A DNA stretch of 45,167 nt from Endobugula sp047619205. Lineage in GTDB: Bacteria > Pseudomonadota > Gammaproteobacteria > Pseudomonadales > Cellvibrionaceae. Shown here piece by piece: positions 15,462-23,863 of the stretch. The stretch is from assembly GCA_047619205.1 (NCBI GenBank), contig JBLHJR010000019.1, forward strand, positions 1-45,167, given 5' to 3'. Under the pieces are notes generated by a model. It ran no database searches. It was not told the origin of the DNA and was given only the letters and a program-made list of their open reading frames with translations. Numbering within the stretch: the stretch's first letter is position 1; every line of letters starts with the position of its first letter. The position numbers were made by a program, and so were the translations under genes.

Positions 15462-16655
15462 TTAAACTCCAATACCTATATCTACATCAAAGGCATCACC
15501 AATTTGCTCGCCTAAAGGTGACTGCTCATGTTGTTGCTGAGTAATATACTCATCAAAGCCGCTATCTGTATCTACTTGTGTATTTTCCAGCATCAGTCTT
15601 GCCATTCTCACTTTTACCCAAGGTAAAGCCAGGCCTAGGCTAATAATGACTATTAGTAAATTGGAGACCATTACCCACGCTAAGGACTTGAGTGTGAGGG
15701 TAGAGGCAAAAGTTACTTTTTTGTCTAGCCGCGATCGGGAAAAAATATAACTGCGTTGTCGGGTATGGGAATAAGCAAAGATGATAAAACTGGCAAGGAT
15801 CATGCCTAGATAAGTTACGCCAATAATAAGCACTAAGCTTCCCGTCATGATTTCTTGCATCACTTCAGGGTTGTTCATTCCATCCTTCATGCCGGCCAGC
15901 GCATCAAAGCCGATAGTGGCAATCGCAAGGATTGCGATAATGAGCATCAAGGTGGGTATGACTAGTAAACTTAAACCTAAGGTTTTTAGTGCTATTTTGA
16001 CGAATACGTTGGTTTCAAGCCGAGTAGAAAAGCGCCCTTGTCCGTAACGATAACCGTTGATGATATAACTGGTGTTTCTTTTCTTCATAAAGGCGAATAG
16101 ATAAATAGCCAGTGCGACGATGGCAATCACTAAAATGATAATAATGCCGCCGATCAGTGGACTCATAGAGTGGCTAAGCTGAGGTATCAAAATGACAGCG
16201 GCGATGATAGGCAGAGCATAGATGACAATGAGTAAAGCGAGCGGCAGCAGCATAAAATTAACATAAGCATTAGCCAACTTCCCCGCAAAGCTAAAACGTA
16301 CATTGCTAAAGCTAATCATACGCATATTGAACATCAAGCTGCGCCAAATAATCCATGGAAAGGCCAAAAAGAGCAGAATAACAACAATGCCAGAACCTAT
16401 GGGAGACACTTGTTTTATAACGATATAGGCAATAAACAAGGCCATAGCGATTAAATAACCAACAAATAGCTGTTTTCCCGTTGCATGGTATTCAAAGCCT
16501 CTATCTTCAAGTGTGCTATTCGCGTAAAAATAGCGCTGGTTACGGACTTTTGCCCAAGGGTAATACAGCCCCAGTGTGATAATAATCAATAAAATATTAA
16601 CAATCCAAATTTTAAAATATTCTACACCACTACCTTCAAAGCTTAATGCTTTCAT
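15462..16655 (-). CDS. yjgN: YjgN family (DUF898) inner-membrane protein
   Basis: A 397-residue polytopic membrane protein with about eight to ten hydrophobic segments. The repeated signature of DUF898 is clear: GLYYPWAKVRNQRYFYANST near the N-terminus, then YGQGRFSTRLETNVF in the middle and GLALPWVKVRMARLMLENTQ near the C-terminus. The (Y/L)PWxKVRxxR(Y/L) motif occurs after each set of helices. The function of the family is not known. It is the first gene of a two-gene unit with the M48 peptidase, which suggests that it presents or regulates substrates for the peptidase, as inferred only from linkage. Confidence 0.88.
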   Translation of the reverse strand: MKALSFEGSGVEYFKIWIVNILLIIITLGLYYPWAKVRNQRYFYANSTLEDRGFEYHATGKQLFVGYLIAMALFIAYIVIKQVSPIGSGIVVILLFLAFPWIIWRSLMFNMRMISFSNVRFSFAGKLANAYVNFMLLPLALLIVIYALPIIAAVILIPQLSHSMSPLIGGIIIILVIAIVALAIYLFAFMKKRNTSYIINGYRYGQGRFSTRLETNVFVKIALKTLGLSLLVIPTLMLIIAILAIATIGFDALAGMKDGMNNPEVMQEIMTGSLVLIIGVTYLGMILASFIIFAYSHTRQRSYIFSRSRLDKKVTFASTLTLKSLAWVMVSNLLIVIISLGLALPWVKVRMARLMLENTQVDTDSGFDEYITQQQHEQSPLGEQIGDAFDVDIGIGV

Positions 16656-17008
16656 TATTATTATCCCTGTTTTGATCTATAACACCCGCTAGCTAGTATT
16701 TTATAAATAGTCGAAAAGTGCAAGCCTGAAAGGCAAGATGCAACATAAAAGGCGATGGAAACGAGTGCAAGTTCACAAGCACTGCGGCTACCCGTCTAGG
16801 CGGATGAAGTAAGGTGTTCGTTTTGTCGTGCTGATCTATTGGGGGTGAAAATATGCAGGCTCTAAAATTAAGTGATGAATAGTGCGCAGCATTGCCTTAG
16901 GGTGAAAAAAAGTCAATAATAAGCCAGTCGACGTGTTATATCACGCCACATGCCAAACAGACAGGGATAAAGTTTTGAGTAATAAAAAGCCAAAAATTCA
17001 AAATAAGA
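16656..17008. other. Gap upstream of yjgN and the cassette region
   Basis: No gene is seen. It should include the promoter of yjgN (minus strand, near 16680-16750). I find no convincing repeat or structured RNA here. Its right end borders the first attC-like site. Confidence 0.4.
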
Positions 17009-17066
17009 AACACCAGCGGAGCAATTTACGCTTCGCTCCAATTACCCGCTGTGTAGGGTGTTATAT
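17009..17066 (+). repeat. attC-like recombination site 1 (short form)
   Basis: A 58-bp imperfect palindrome: outer arms AACACC / GGTGTT, then AGCGG / CCCGCT, then GGAGC / GCTCC around the centre TTTACGCTTC. It ends in GTTATAT, which resembles a cassette core site (GTTRRRY). The nested arms and terminal AAC...GTT follow the plan of integron attC sites. The next gene starts 32 bp after it. Confidence 0.45.
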
Positions 17067-17097
17067 TTTTTTCACCCACCTCATTCAGGAGTAAAAA

Positions 17098-17499
17098 GTG
17101 CTTTATCCAATGGTTGCTATGGTTCTGTTAACTTTTGTAATCGGTGCTATCGCTGCTAAAGTCCGATTTGCTAGTGTCAAAGGTGGGCAAGTTAGCGTCA
17201 AATACTATAAGTTGATGCATGGAGAGGGTGTACCTGAAATGGTTATAAAAACTTCTCGGTGCTTTAATAATCAATTTGAGATCCCTGTACTCTTCTATAC
17301 AGCATGTACTCTCTATATTAGTCTAGGTATTGAAAGTTTAGTGGGTATAATATTGGCGTGGTTATTTGTAGTGCTTCGATGTGTACATGCCTATATTCAC
17401 CTAACCTATAATCATCTCATTCATCGTATGTCATCTTTTTGGTTGGCATTTATAAGCGTAATAATTTTGTGGCTGAATCTCGTTGTAAACAAAATATAA
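17098..17499 (+). CDS. MAPEG family membrane protein (cassette-borne)
   Basis: A 133-residue protein with four hydrophobic segments: LYPMVAMVLLTFVIGAIAAK at the start, IPVLFYTACTLYISLGI, IILAWLFVVLRCVHAYIHL, and the C-terminal FWLAFISVIILWLNLV. The N-rich FNNQFEIPVLFY with RCVHAYIHLTYN is the usual MAPEG (membrane-associated eicosanoid and glutathione metabolism) signature. Bacterial members of this type are of uncertain substrate. It starts with GTG 7 nt after AGGAG. The gene sits alone between two attC-like sites in the orientation expected for a cassette, and its codon use is more AT-rich than that of housekeeping neighbours. Confidence 0.75.
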   Translation: MLYPMVAMVLLTFVIGAIAAKVRFASVKGGQVSVKYYKLMHGEGVPEMVIKTSRCFNNQFEIPVLFYTACTLYISLGIESLVGIILAWLFVVLRCVHAYIHLTYNHLIHRMSSFWLAFISVIILWLNLVVNKI

Positions 17500-17503
17500 C
17501 AAA

Positions 17504-17617
17504 ATATAACAAAAGCAGATAAGCGATAATTATTGCGTTGCTTCATTTTTGTAAGGGTTGCGCTCATTTTACACAAATTTGGCCACACAATATTTTCGCC
17601 TGCTACTGACGTTAGAA
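17504..17617 (+). repeat. attC-like recombination site 2 (long form)
   Basis: It starts ATATAAC (R'' type) directly after the MAPEG stop and ends GTTAGAA (17611-17617, R' type, fits GTTRRRY). The ends are imperfectly complementary: AGCAG, then AAGCGATAATTATTG, on the left pair with CAATATTTTCGCCTGCT on the right, as in a folded attC. The 10-bp unit AAAATATAAC is duplicated at 17491-17510. The next ORF begins 16 bp later, the normal distance in a cassette. Confidence 0.55.
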
Positions 17618-17633
17618 AGTAAACGGATCGAAA

Positions 17634-17960
17634 GTGAAAAAGTTACACATAGCAATATCTGCAGATAAAATAGAAGAATCTATAAAAGATTACACGATTC
17701 GTTTAGGCGTCGAGCCCTGTTCATTTATTGCTAATGAGTCTGCTCTCTGGCGAACAGATTTTTTAAATGTATCTATTCGTCAAGGTTCAACCTGTAAGTC
17801 TGGAGAATGAAGACATTTAGGTTGGGAGGACAGCTCAGTCTCTGAATTTAGCGAAGAGAAAGACGTTAACGGCATCACATGGAAAAAATTTAGCGCGCAA
17901 CAACAAGCAGATGAAATAAACGAGTTGTGGCCAGAAGCGAAATACCAACCAAAGTGTTAA
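17634..17960 (+). pseudogene. VOC/glyoxalase-like small protein with an in-frame TGA
   Basis: From a GTG at 17634 the frame reads KKLHIAISADKIEESIKDYT, LGVEPCSFIANESALWRTDF and LNVSIRQGSTCKSGE, then TGA (17808-17810), and continues in the same frame RHLGWEDSSVSEFSEEKDVN to a stop at 17958-17960. The whole looks like one protein of about 108 residues with a beta-alpha-beta pattern of the vicinal-oxygen-chelate type. GExRHLGWED across the stop is coherent, so a single nonsense mutation is the simplest reading. The family assignment is tentative. It occupies the second cassette-like position. Confidence 0.5.
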
Positions 17961-18138
17961 TTTCAAGTATCAAGTTTGAAGTACGATAATAACGTTTAAA
18001 TTCCAGCATATATTCTTTTTGGTGTTTTAAGATGACTCGTTTTCTTTGTCGGACGTAAAACTTGTTGGTAATCTGATCGTATTACTGTTGTTAGAGGTGC
18101 CCTATAGTTATAGTGACCATATGTAGAGGTAATTGAAA

Positions 18139-18546
18139 ATGAAAAAGAACCAAATATTTCTGATTTATGATAAAGAATGCCCAGCGTGTGATAATTATTG
18201 CCAGGTGGTTAGAATACGTGAAAGTGTAGGTGAACTTAACCTAATTGATGCGCGTGAAAATAGCGATGTACTGAGAGAAATTACTGATTTAGGTTTGGAT
18301 ATAGATCAAGGAATGGTGCTTAAAATGGAGGATAAAATATATTACGGTGCAGATGCAATACATGCACTGGCTTTGATCAGCAGCCGCTCTGGTGTTTTCA
18401 ATCAAATCAATTATTGGTTGTTTAAATCTAAAACTCTATCAAGTGTTTTTTATCCCGCCTTAAAATTTTGCCGTAATATGCTTTTGCAGGCCCTCGGTAA
18501 AACCAAAATAAATAACTTGAATGTAAGCGATAATAATAGGTTCTAA
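18139..18546 (+). CDS. DCC family (DUF393) thiol-disulfide oxidoreductase-like protein
   Basis: A 135-residue protein with the N-terminal redox motif of the DCC family: IFLIYDKECPACDNYCQVV, that is YDxxCPxC within a thioredoxin-like strand-helix. LNLIDARENSDVLREITDLG and the cis-loop-like GMVLKMEDKIYYGADAIHAL follow, as in YuxK-type proteins. The C-terminal half includes a hydrophobic stretch (TLSSVFYPALKFCRNMLLQAL) that may associate with the membrane. ATG at 18139 follows AGAGGT. A GTTAGAG sequence at 18090-18096 might be the end of a third cassette site, but its partner arm is weak. Confidence 0.8.
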   Translation: MKKNQIFLIYDKECPACDNYCQVVRIRESVGELNLIDARENSDVLREITDLGLDIDQGMVLKMEDKIYYGADAIHALALISSRSGVFNQINYWLFKSKTLSSVFYPALKFCRNMLLQALGKTKINNLNVSDNNRF

Positions 18547-18599
18547 ATTACAGGTCACTAGTAATCTTCCAGTAATCTAAAGTGGCTGATACCTTTTAA

Positions 18600-18762
18600 C
18601 CTAGAAACCGCAGTTGGATCACGAAAGTATGCACAAGTTATTGATGCACCTAGCAAATGTTACATTCGGCTCACTACCAATAAGGTAGCCACGCGAATGT
18701 AACATTCACTAGGCACACCACTAACTTACGCATCTTTTTCGCGCCCAACTGCGGTTTCTAGG
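18600..18762. mobile_element. Structured miniature inverted-repeat element, family A copy 1
   Basis: A 163-bp element with perfect termini CCTAGAAACCGCAGTTGG / CCAACTGCGGTTTCTAGG and a 5-bp duplication TTTAA on both sides (18595-18599 and 18763-18767). Inside is a nested 13-bp inverted repeat (18656-18668 with 18694-18706) around the central hairpin CTACC-AATAA-GGTAG (18674-18688). It has no ORF. It is non-autonomous and presumably moved by a transposase elsewhere. A diverged 247-bp copy lies at 30892-31138. Confidence 0.85.
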
Positions 18763-18979
18763 TTTAAGCTGGGTATTCCTACTGATTCGTAGATGTGCCA
18801 TATTAGCGGATAGTCAGCGATTAATGCACACGAACAGTACGCTACACTATTGACGTGCATCATTAGTGGGCTTGATGGTTAATTTAGATTGGATAAAAAG
18901 CTTGTTTATTGGTGATGTGATACTGTGGCGCATTTTATGCTGTGAATAAATGATCAAAAAGCAGGTGAGATCAGTTGTT
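18763..18979. promoter_or_regulatory. Region upstream of the MOSC gene
   Basis: Together with 18547-18599 and the repeat element this makes a 433-bp interval without a gene. The part next to the MOSC gene is expected to hold its promoter; I see no convincing boxes and no further repeat. Confidence 0.25.
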
Positions 18980-19615
18980 ATGTTAATAGAATCCATTAAC
19001 GCCTCAAAACCCGTCAATATTCATTTTAATAATCAAGAAGTCACAACGGGTATATTTAAGTCGCCTATAAAAGAACCCGTACGGGTGACACCGTTTGGAT
19101 TAGTCGGTGACACCATTGTTGATAAGCAAGTTCACGGTGGATTAGATCAAGCAGTTTACCTCTATCATGCGGAAGATTATGCATGGTGGTCGAAAGAGTT
19201 GTCTAGAACGATTGACTATGGCATGTTTGGCGAAAATCTAACCGTTTCTGGGCTTGAGGACATTGCATGGCTTATTGGTGATCGATTAATGATCAACGAT
19301 GTCATGTTGGAGATTACAGCACCTAGAGTACCTTGTTTTAAATTGACTGTGCGCATGGGAGATAATACTTTTGTGAAGAAATTTACTAATGCTATCCGCC
19401 CAGGAGCATATGCGCGGGTTATAAACACGGGAGTCGTTGAAGTTGGCGATTCAATCGTTATTGAAAAAACACCAATGGATTACGCCACAGTAAAAGAGGT
19501 GTTTTCTGTCTGGCACAGTAAAAATAAGTCGCAGGAGGTACTTAAGAAAGCATTAGCATCACCGCTTGCATGGGTCTACAGACAGCAAATACAAAGCTGG
19601 TATGATGGGCGCTAA
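18980..19615 (+). CDS. MOSC domain protein (YiiM-like)
   Basis: A 211-residue MOSC (molybdenum cofactor sulfurase C-terminal) protein. TTGIFKSPIKEPVRVTPFGL, GDTIVDKQVHGGLDQAVYLY and MFGENLTVSGLEDIAWLIGD are the canonical blocks, and EITAPRVPCFKLTVRMGD carries the conserved Cys that takes part in sulfur or N-hydroxylated substrate reduction. YiiM members bind molybdenum cofactor and reduce N-hydroxylated compounds such as 6-hydroxyaminopurine. The open frame extends to 18950, but the ATG at 18980 (MLIESINASKPVNIHF) fits the family better. The YciI-like gene follows after 20 bp, suggesting co-transcription. Confidence 0.85.
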   Translation: MLIESINASKPVNIHFNNQEVTTGIFKSPIKEPVRVTPFGLVGDTIVDKQVHGGLDQAVYLYHAEDYAWWSKELSRTIDYGMFGENLTVSGLEDIAWLIGDRLMINDVMLEITAPRVPCFKLTVRMGDNTFVKKFTNAIRPGAYARVINTGVVEVGDSIVIEKTPMDYATVKEVFSVWHSKNKSQEVLKKALASPLAWVYRQQIQSWYDGR

Positions 19616-19635
19616 AATTTGGTGTGGGGTGTTAA

Positions 19636-19920
19636 GTGTTTTTAGTTTCTATAAGCTATGAAAAAGAATTGTCCGAAGTTGATCAAATTATAGATGACCA
19701 TGTCGTCTATTTAAAAAAGTATTATGCATTGGGTAATTTTTTGCTGTCCGGGCGAAAAGTCCCTCGAACAGGAGGGGTTATACTGGTTAAGGCATCTAGT
19801 AGAGAAGAGTTGAATGCGATAGTAGCGGAAGATCCGTTTACTATTGCTGGAGTGGCCAGTTATACAGTGATTGAGTTTGTGCCAACGATGTCAGCCAAAG
19901 AGTGTGAATTTTTCCCTTAA
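19636..19920 (+). CDS. YciI-like (YCII superfamily) protein
   Basis: A 94-residue protein with a ferredoxin-like dimeric alpha-beta barrel. The conserved His and Asp of the YCII family are seen in DQIIDDHVVYLKKYYALGN and in the DPF of IVAEDPFTIAGVASYTVIEF. FLLSGRKVPRTGGVILVKAS lies between them. Family members are proposed small-molecule enzymes with a His-Asp pair, substrate mostly unknown. It starts with GTG 8 nt after GGTGTGGGGTG and is followed by a strong hairpin terminator. It is probably the last gene of a two-gene unit with the MOSC gene. Confidence 0.85.
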   Translation: MFLVSISYEKELSEVDQIIDDHVVYLKKYYALGNFLLSGRKVPRTGGVILVKASSREELNAIVAEDPFTIAGVASYTVIEFVPTMSAKECEFFP

Positions 19921-19941
19921 AGCGTAATTAAAAAAACAGAG

Positions 19942-20002
19942 AAACAAGGTTAGGTTTACGCCAGTTGAAATGGGTGTTGCTTGTAGTAACCTTGTTTTTT
20001 TT
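19942..20002 (+). terminator. Rho-independent terminator after the YciI-like gene
   Basis: AAACAAGGTTA (19942-19952) pairs with TAACCTTGTTT (19987-19997), followed by a T run. The loop is long (34 nt), with a smaller fold possible. It may serve both directions, since the convergent small gene ends at 20018. Confidence 0.65.
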
Positions 20003-20017
20003 AATGTTTTAAAGTAA

Positions 20018-20197
20018 TTATGTGTCTTCAGTAGATTCTAATTGCTGGATCTCATCATATATGGCTTCGGCTTCTGCAGTTATCATCGAATAGGCTTTTA
20101 TGTCTCCTTTTCGCTGTGCAAGCATGGCTTCTTCAAGTTTGGCTTGGTAATTTTTCTGTAATTTTTTTATTGGGTTGCTTTTGAATAGAGAAAACAT
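20018..20197 (-). CDS. DUF6435 family small protein
   Basis: A 59-residue protein starting MFSLFKSNPIKKLQKNYQ and continuing LEEAMLAQRKGDIKAYSMIT and AEAEAIYDEIQQLE. The pattern matches a family of small, fully helical, cytoplasmic proteins (DUF6435) common in marine Gammaproteobacteria; their function is unknown. The start at 20197 is chosen over 20209 because the family begins with MFSLFK. It is convergent with the MOSC-YciI unit. Confidence 0.75.
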   Translation of the reverse strand: MFSLFKSNPIKKLQKNYQAKLEEAMLAQRKGDIKAYSMITAEAEAIYDEIQQLESTEDT

Positions 20198-21079
20198 AGG
20201 ATCACTCAATCTGTTATTTGATGCTTGGTCGCTATCTATTTTTAGCTAGTATACTTGGTTTTATTGTAAAATGTGATGGGATTGACGAACATTAGCAGAA
20301 GGATAGATAGGTAATAATGGAAGAGCCGGAATGAAGGGTGCGTTTTTTTCATGCTTTTTATATTGTGGCGGCATAAGTCATATCTTGCCATTCATCTGTA
20401 GAAGTAATAAATGTTTGCTTATGACGAATTTTTTCCTGGTAGTACATATGCTTTTCTATGGACGAATCAGCCTTTTTGGCGATCGCTAATGTCTAGTTTA
20501 TTCATATTGCATTGATGAAATAGTAGTTGTGTAAGATAAAGTATTGAATCACATTATGAGACCTTTGCACGGAAGATGACTTTGCTTTCAGGCAAGGCAA
20601 AAACGCACGGAAAGAGGGAGTTTATAGTTATAAATGAACGATTGGGCCATTTTTAACGCGGCATGAGTGCAAAATGGCTTGCGTGCAAAGGTTTCATTAT
20701 AAAATAAGTGGTTAGAATGTGGTGGAAAGGTGCGTTGCCAAAATGATAAACTAAGTTAAGGCGTTTTATGTGTCGTGATAGAAAGAATTTATTAGGATCA
20801 ATAGCCTAAACTTATGCTTTAACACTATTTTTTTTCCAGTCCTAGCGTCTTTCTGCTTCAGTTAATGAACCCTAGCAACTATTTCACATTCCTCAATTTA
20901 AGCTAGTGCATTAGACCTTTAATTTCGGTATTCTTATAGTTAAGATTTGTCATTATATTTTCTATCAATGATGCCGCGGTCATAACCATGATGGTGGCAT
21001 ATATCATTCATTTGTCAGGCTCATTACGTAGCGTGCTGACTGTTACATAATAAGAAGCGTTATCGCTCTAGGGAAATCA
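20198..21079. other. 882-bp gap before nhaA
   Basis: This stretch holds a miniature element (20557-20696, separate entry) and otherwise no clear gene. A possible decayed small ORF lies on the minus strand: from an ATG at 20505 the frame reads MNKLDISDRQK and closes, while a neighbouring frame continues DSSIEKHMYYQEKIRHKQTF to a stop at 20358. One frameshift in an A5 run would join them into about 50 residues. Support is weak because there is no ribosome binding site. Close to nhaA a small stem AGCG-TTAT-CGCT precedes AGGG. Confidence 0.3.
20557..20696. mobile_element. Miniature inverted-repeat element with TTA target duplication
   Basis: A 140-bp element with ends TGAGACCTTTGCACG and CGTGCAAAGGTTTCA (one mismatch) and the trinucleotide TTA on both sides (20554-20556, 20697-20699). 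IS5-superfamily elements of the IS1031/IS427 type have GAGACCTTTGCA-like ends and make TNA duplications, so this is probably a deletion derivative moved by such a transposase. It has no ORF. Confidence 0.75.
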
Positions 21080-22267
21080 ATGCTGAATCAAGAACATTCA
21101 TTTATAAAAGAGTTTTTTAAAATGTCATCATCGGGTGGCATTTTGTTGTTTTTCGCGGCAATTTTAGCCATGGTGTTTGCCAACACCCCTTTACAGGGTG
21201 TGTATGAACTTTTATTTTCAACGCCAGTTGAGATACGCGTAGGCAGTTTAGAAATCGCTAAACCTTTGTTACTTTGGATTAACGACGGCCTTATGGCGGT
21301 ATTCTTTTTTCTTGTGGGGCTTGAGCTAAAACGAGAATTAATCGAAGGGGAATTGTCGGATAAAAGAAATATTATCCTGCCCGGTATTGGTGCTATTGGC
21401 GGAATGTTTGTCCCAGCGCTTATTTACCTTTATTTTAATATTGATGACGATGTCGCTGCAAAGGGGTGGGCAATACCTGCCGCGACGGATATTGCTTTTG
21501 CATTAGGTGTCTTAGCTTTGTTGGGCTCTCGTGTCCCTGTTGCTATAAAAATATTTCTAACATCTTTAGCAATTTTCGATGATCTTGGCGCGATAGTGGT
21601 GATAGCTTTGTTTTATACCTTACAGATATCGGTCACTTCATTAGTGATTGTTGCTATTTGTCTGCCTATTTTAGCTCTGCTAAATAAAAATAATGTCATG
21701 GCTAAGGCGCCTTATATTCTCGTTGGGATTGTCATGTGGACAGCGACCCTAAAATCGGGTGTTCATGCAACGCTAGCAGGTGTGGTGTTGGCGATGTTTA
21801 TTCCTCTTCGGTCTAATACTGACCCTACTATTTCTCCGCTTAAAAGTATGGAGCATAGCTTACATTCGGTGGTTGCTTATTTTGTGCTGCCCGTTTTCGC
21901 CTTTGCTAATGCGGGCATTAATTTTAGTGGTGTTGGTTTGGATCAGGTATTTCATGGTGTGCCAATGGGAATAGCCATGGGGCTGTTTTTTGGTAAGCAG
22001 GTGGGTATTTTTGGAGTTTGTTGGTTGTTCATCAAATTCAAAGTCGCAAGCTTACCTACAGGAATGAGCATGTTAAGTTTGTACGGTACTTCAGCACTCT
22101 GTGGTATTGGGTTTACGATGAGTTTGTTTGTTGGTTCATTGGCCTTCGAAGAGACTGGCGTGAACCTACTATTCGATGAACGCTTGGGCATTATTATTGG
22201 TTCATTGGCTTCGGGTATACTGGGTTATCTGATTCTCAGAAGTAGCTTGCCGGCTAAGGCAGGATAG
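21080..22267 (+). CDS. nhaA: Na+/H+ antiporter NhaA
   Basis: A 395-residue, 12-helix inner-membrane antiporter that exports Na+ or Li+ in exchange for protons. The ion-binding aspartates are present: D137 in AIPAATDIAFALGVLALLGS and D167-D168 in LAIFDDLGAIVVIALFYT (D133, D163 and D164 in E. coli). The N-terminal SSGGILLFFAAILAMVFANT, the WINDGLMAVFFFLVGLELKR loop and the C-terminal LCGIGFTMSLFVGSLAF are all typical. The start is preceded by AGGGAA. The long upstream region and the lack of an adjacent nhaR suggest regulation from elsewhere. It is consistent with a saline habitat. Confidence 0.95.
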   Translation: MLNQEHSFIKEFFKMSSSGGILLFFAAILAMVFANTPLQGVYELLFSTPVEIRVGSLEIAKPLLLWINDGLMAVFFFLVGLELKRELIEGELSDKRNIILPGIGAIGGMFVPALIYLYFNIDDDVAAKGWAIPAATDIAFALGVLALLGSRVPVAIKIFLTSLAIFDDLGAIVVIALFYTLQISVTSLVIVAICLPILALLNKNNVMAKAPYILVGIVMWTATLKSGVHATLAGVVLAMFIPLRSNTDPTISPLKSMEHSLHSVVAYFVLPVFAFANAGINFSGVGLDQVFHGVPMGIAMGLFFGKQVGIFGVCWLFIKFKVASLPTGMSMLSLYGTSALCGIGFTMSLFVGSLAFEETGVNLLFDERLGIIIGSLASGILGYLILRSSLPAKAG

Positions 22268-22456
22268 ATAGTGTTAGGGAAAGAGTCCTTGGTTTTTTAC
22301 TGTACGCTACTAACATTTATCTTGAGACTAGGTGTCTTTGAGTATGATAGAAACCCCTAAGGTGTCTGCCCAGCTTAGGCAGAATCCACTGTAGCGACGG
22401 GAACTGAATTATTTCCCGTTCGTGTAGGTAGAGCATCATTACTGGTTTACGTCTAG

Positions 22457-22637
22457 GAGGCTGTCCGAGAATAGAAACCTACTGCGGAAAAGCGGATTTC
22501 GACCAAATTTTCTCCTGATTTTCGTCGCTTAAGGGCGCCTACTGTTGGCAAATAGAACCACTATTCTCCTCAATTCATGAAAAAATCTGACTCAAAATCG
22601 CTATCCCTCGCTACGGCCCCTATTCTCGGACAGCCTC
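22457..22637. mobile_element. Miniature inverted-repeat element with CTAG target duplication
   Basis: A 181-bp element with perfect 18-bp ends (GAGGCTGTCCGAGAATAG and its complement) flanked by CTAG on both sides (22453-22456, 22638-22641). The CTAG duplication is typical of the IS5 group (YTAR). It has no ORF. It fills most of the space between the convergent nhaA and lysR genes, ending 13 bp from the lysR stop. Confidence 0.8.
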
Positions 22638-22649
22638 CTAGGCTACACT

Positions 22650-23546
22650 TTATTTTGCTCGGTTTAAGTATGCCCATAGACTTTCACCTTCATTCGACAG
22701 TCGTTGGGTTGAGCGGTACAGCATAATGTCTAGATTCATGGATAATGCAGCATTACCGATATTAATCAGGTCGCCTCGGCCGATTTCTGCTTGAATACAT
22801 ATCTTTGGTAGCCAAGCTATCCCCATCCCTTGTATCGCCATTGCCTTAATGGACTCAGCCACTGCATTTTCATATACACAGTTTAATTGATAATCAGCAC
22901 ACACCGTTGCAATAATCTTCGCTGTCATTTTTCCCATCAAACAATTAGCTGAATAGGCGAGGTAGTTTATCGGCTGTTTATTATTGATTGTAAATAATGG
23001 TTTGCCTTTTTTATTGGCAGCACTGACTAAAATCAGTTCATCACTTTTTAGTTTGCAAGAAAGAAAATTAGACGGATCTAGTATGGACGGTATGGTGGGT
23101 GTTGAATAGGACAGCATGAACTCGGTTTGTTTCGAATGCAGGAGTTCGGCGCAGTCATGCACGTTATGAGCATCCATGGTGGTGCGAATAGCAGAGTAGT
23201 TATGATGAATCTCGGATATCCACTCAGCGAAGTAGTTAATGGCGAGAGTGTGTAATGCGGTAAATTTTATGAAGTCTTGGCTGGTGCGTTGATGTTGTCG
23301 ACATTCATCGAGTGTGCGATCAACGTTTTTGATAATGTCTTGTGCCGATTGTCGAAAGTGTTCGCCTTCTTTGGTGAGTACGAATGGGTGCACGGATCGA
23401 TCAAGCAGTGATGCACCTACCCATTGTTCCAATCCTAACATTCTGCGGCTGAGGGCCGGTTGGCTTCGATTACGGTTTTTAGCTGCAATAGTGAAACTTC
23501 TAGTTGACGCTAGTTCAAGAAAATCAGATCTCCACTCTAAGTCCAT
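22650..23546 (-). CDS. LysR-family transcriptional regulator, probable aspA regulator
   Basis: A 298-residue LTTR. The N-terminal winged helix is clear: DFLELASTRSFTIAAKNRNR, SQPALSRRMLGLEQWVGASL and LLDRSVHPFVLTKEGEHF. The remainder is the two-lobed effector domain (GMGIAWLPKICIQAEIGRGD near the end). The sequence is of the group that includes HypT/QseD-like regulators. It is divergent from aspA with 317 bp between, an arrangement in which LTTRs often control the neighbour in response to its substrate. Aspartate or fumarate as effector is only inferred. The ATG at 23546 is preferred to 23555. Confidence 0.85.
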   Translation of the reverse strand: MDLEWRSDFLELASTRSFTIAAKNRNRSQPALSRRMLGLEQWVGASLLDRSVHPFVLTKEGEHFRQSAQDIIKNVDRTLDECRQHQRTSQDFIKFTALHTLAINYFAEWISEIHHNYSAIRTTMDAHNVHDCAELLHSKQTEFMLSYSTPTIPSILDPSNFLSCKLKSDELILVSAANKKGKPLFTINNKQPINYLAYSANCLMGKMTAKIIATVCADYQLNCVYENAVAESIKAMAIQGMGIAWLPKICIQAEIGRGDLINIGNAALSMNLDIMLYRSTQRLSNEGESLWAYLNRAK

Positions 23547-23863
23547 CAATATCACTCTCTAAGTAGGCAGTTAAGTCGCTTTTATTGCTCACGCGGTTAG
23601 CAGATCTCACGATATGCATATTCAGCATGAACTATTCGAAGATAGCATTAGTTAGATTATTTTTAAATAGCTAAGATGCTGGCCATGATAACGCGCTATG
23701 TAATGTCTTCGAAATGTAGAGGTCTGGCTGCGATATTTCTCCGACTAAACCCGCGGCTATAAAGCCAGTGTTTAGCGAGTGCGTATGTGATATTCGTTAA
23801 CGGTTGTTTCTGTTATACGCAACGAATGTGACTAATTAAAGACACTATTGAATAGAGGCCCTC
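23547..23863. promoter_or_regulatory. Divergent lysR-aspA intergenic region
   Basis: 317 bp without a gene. It must contain both promoters and the LysR binding site, but T-N11-A is too loose to call a site by eye. CGTTAACG near 23800 is a perfect 8-bp palindrome within TTCGTTAACGG and could be part of it. No further repeat is visible. Confidence 0.35.

Noticed and set aside
17950..18100. Third attC site before the DUF393 gene
   Set aside because: GTTAGAG at 18090 resembles a core site, but the left partner arm is too weak.
20960..21079. Possible Li+/Na+ riboswitch (nhaA-I or nhaA-II type) in the nhaA leader
   Set aside because: Short stems exist, but I could not match a known consensus; a covariance-model search would be needed.
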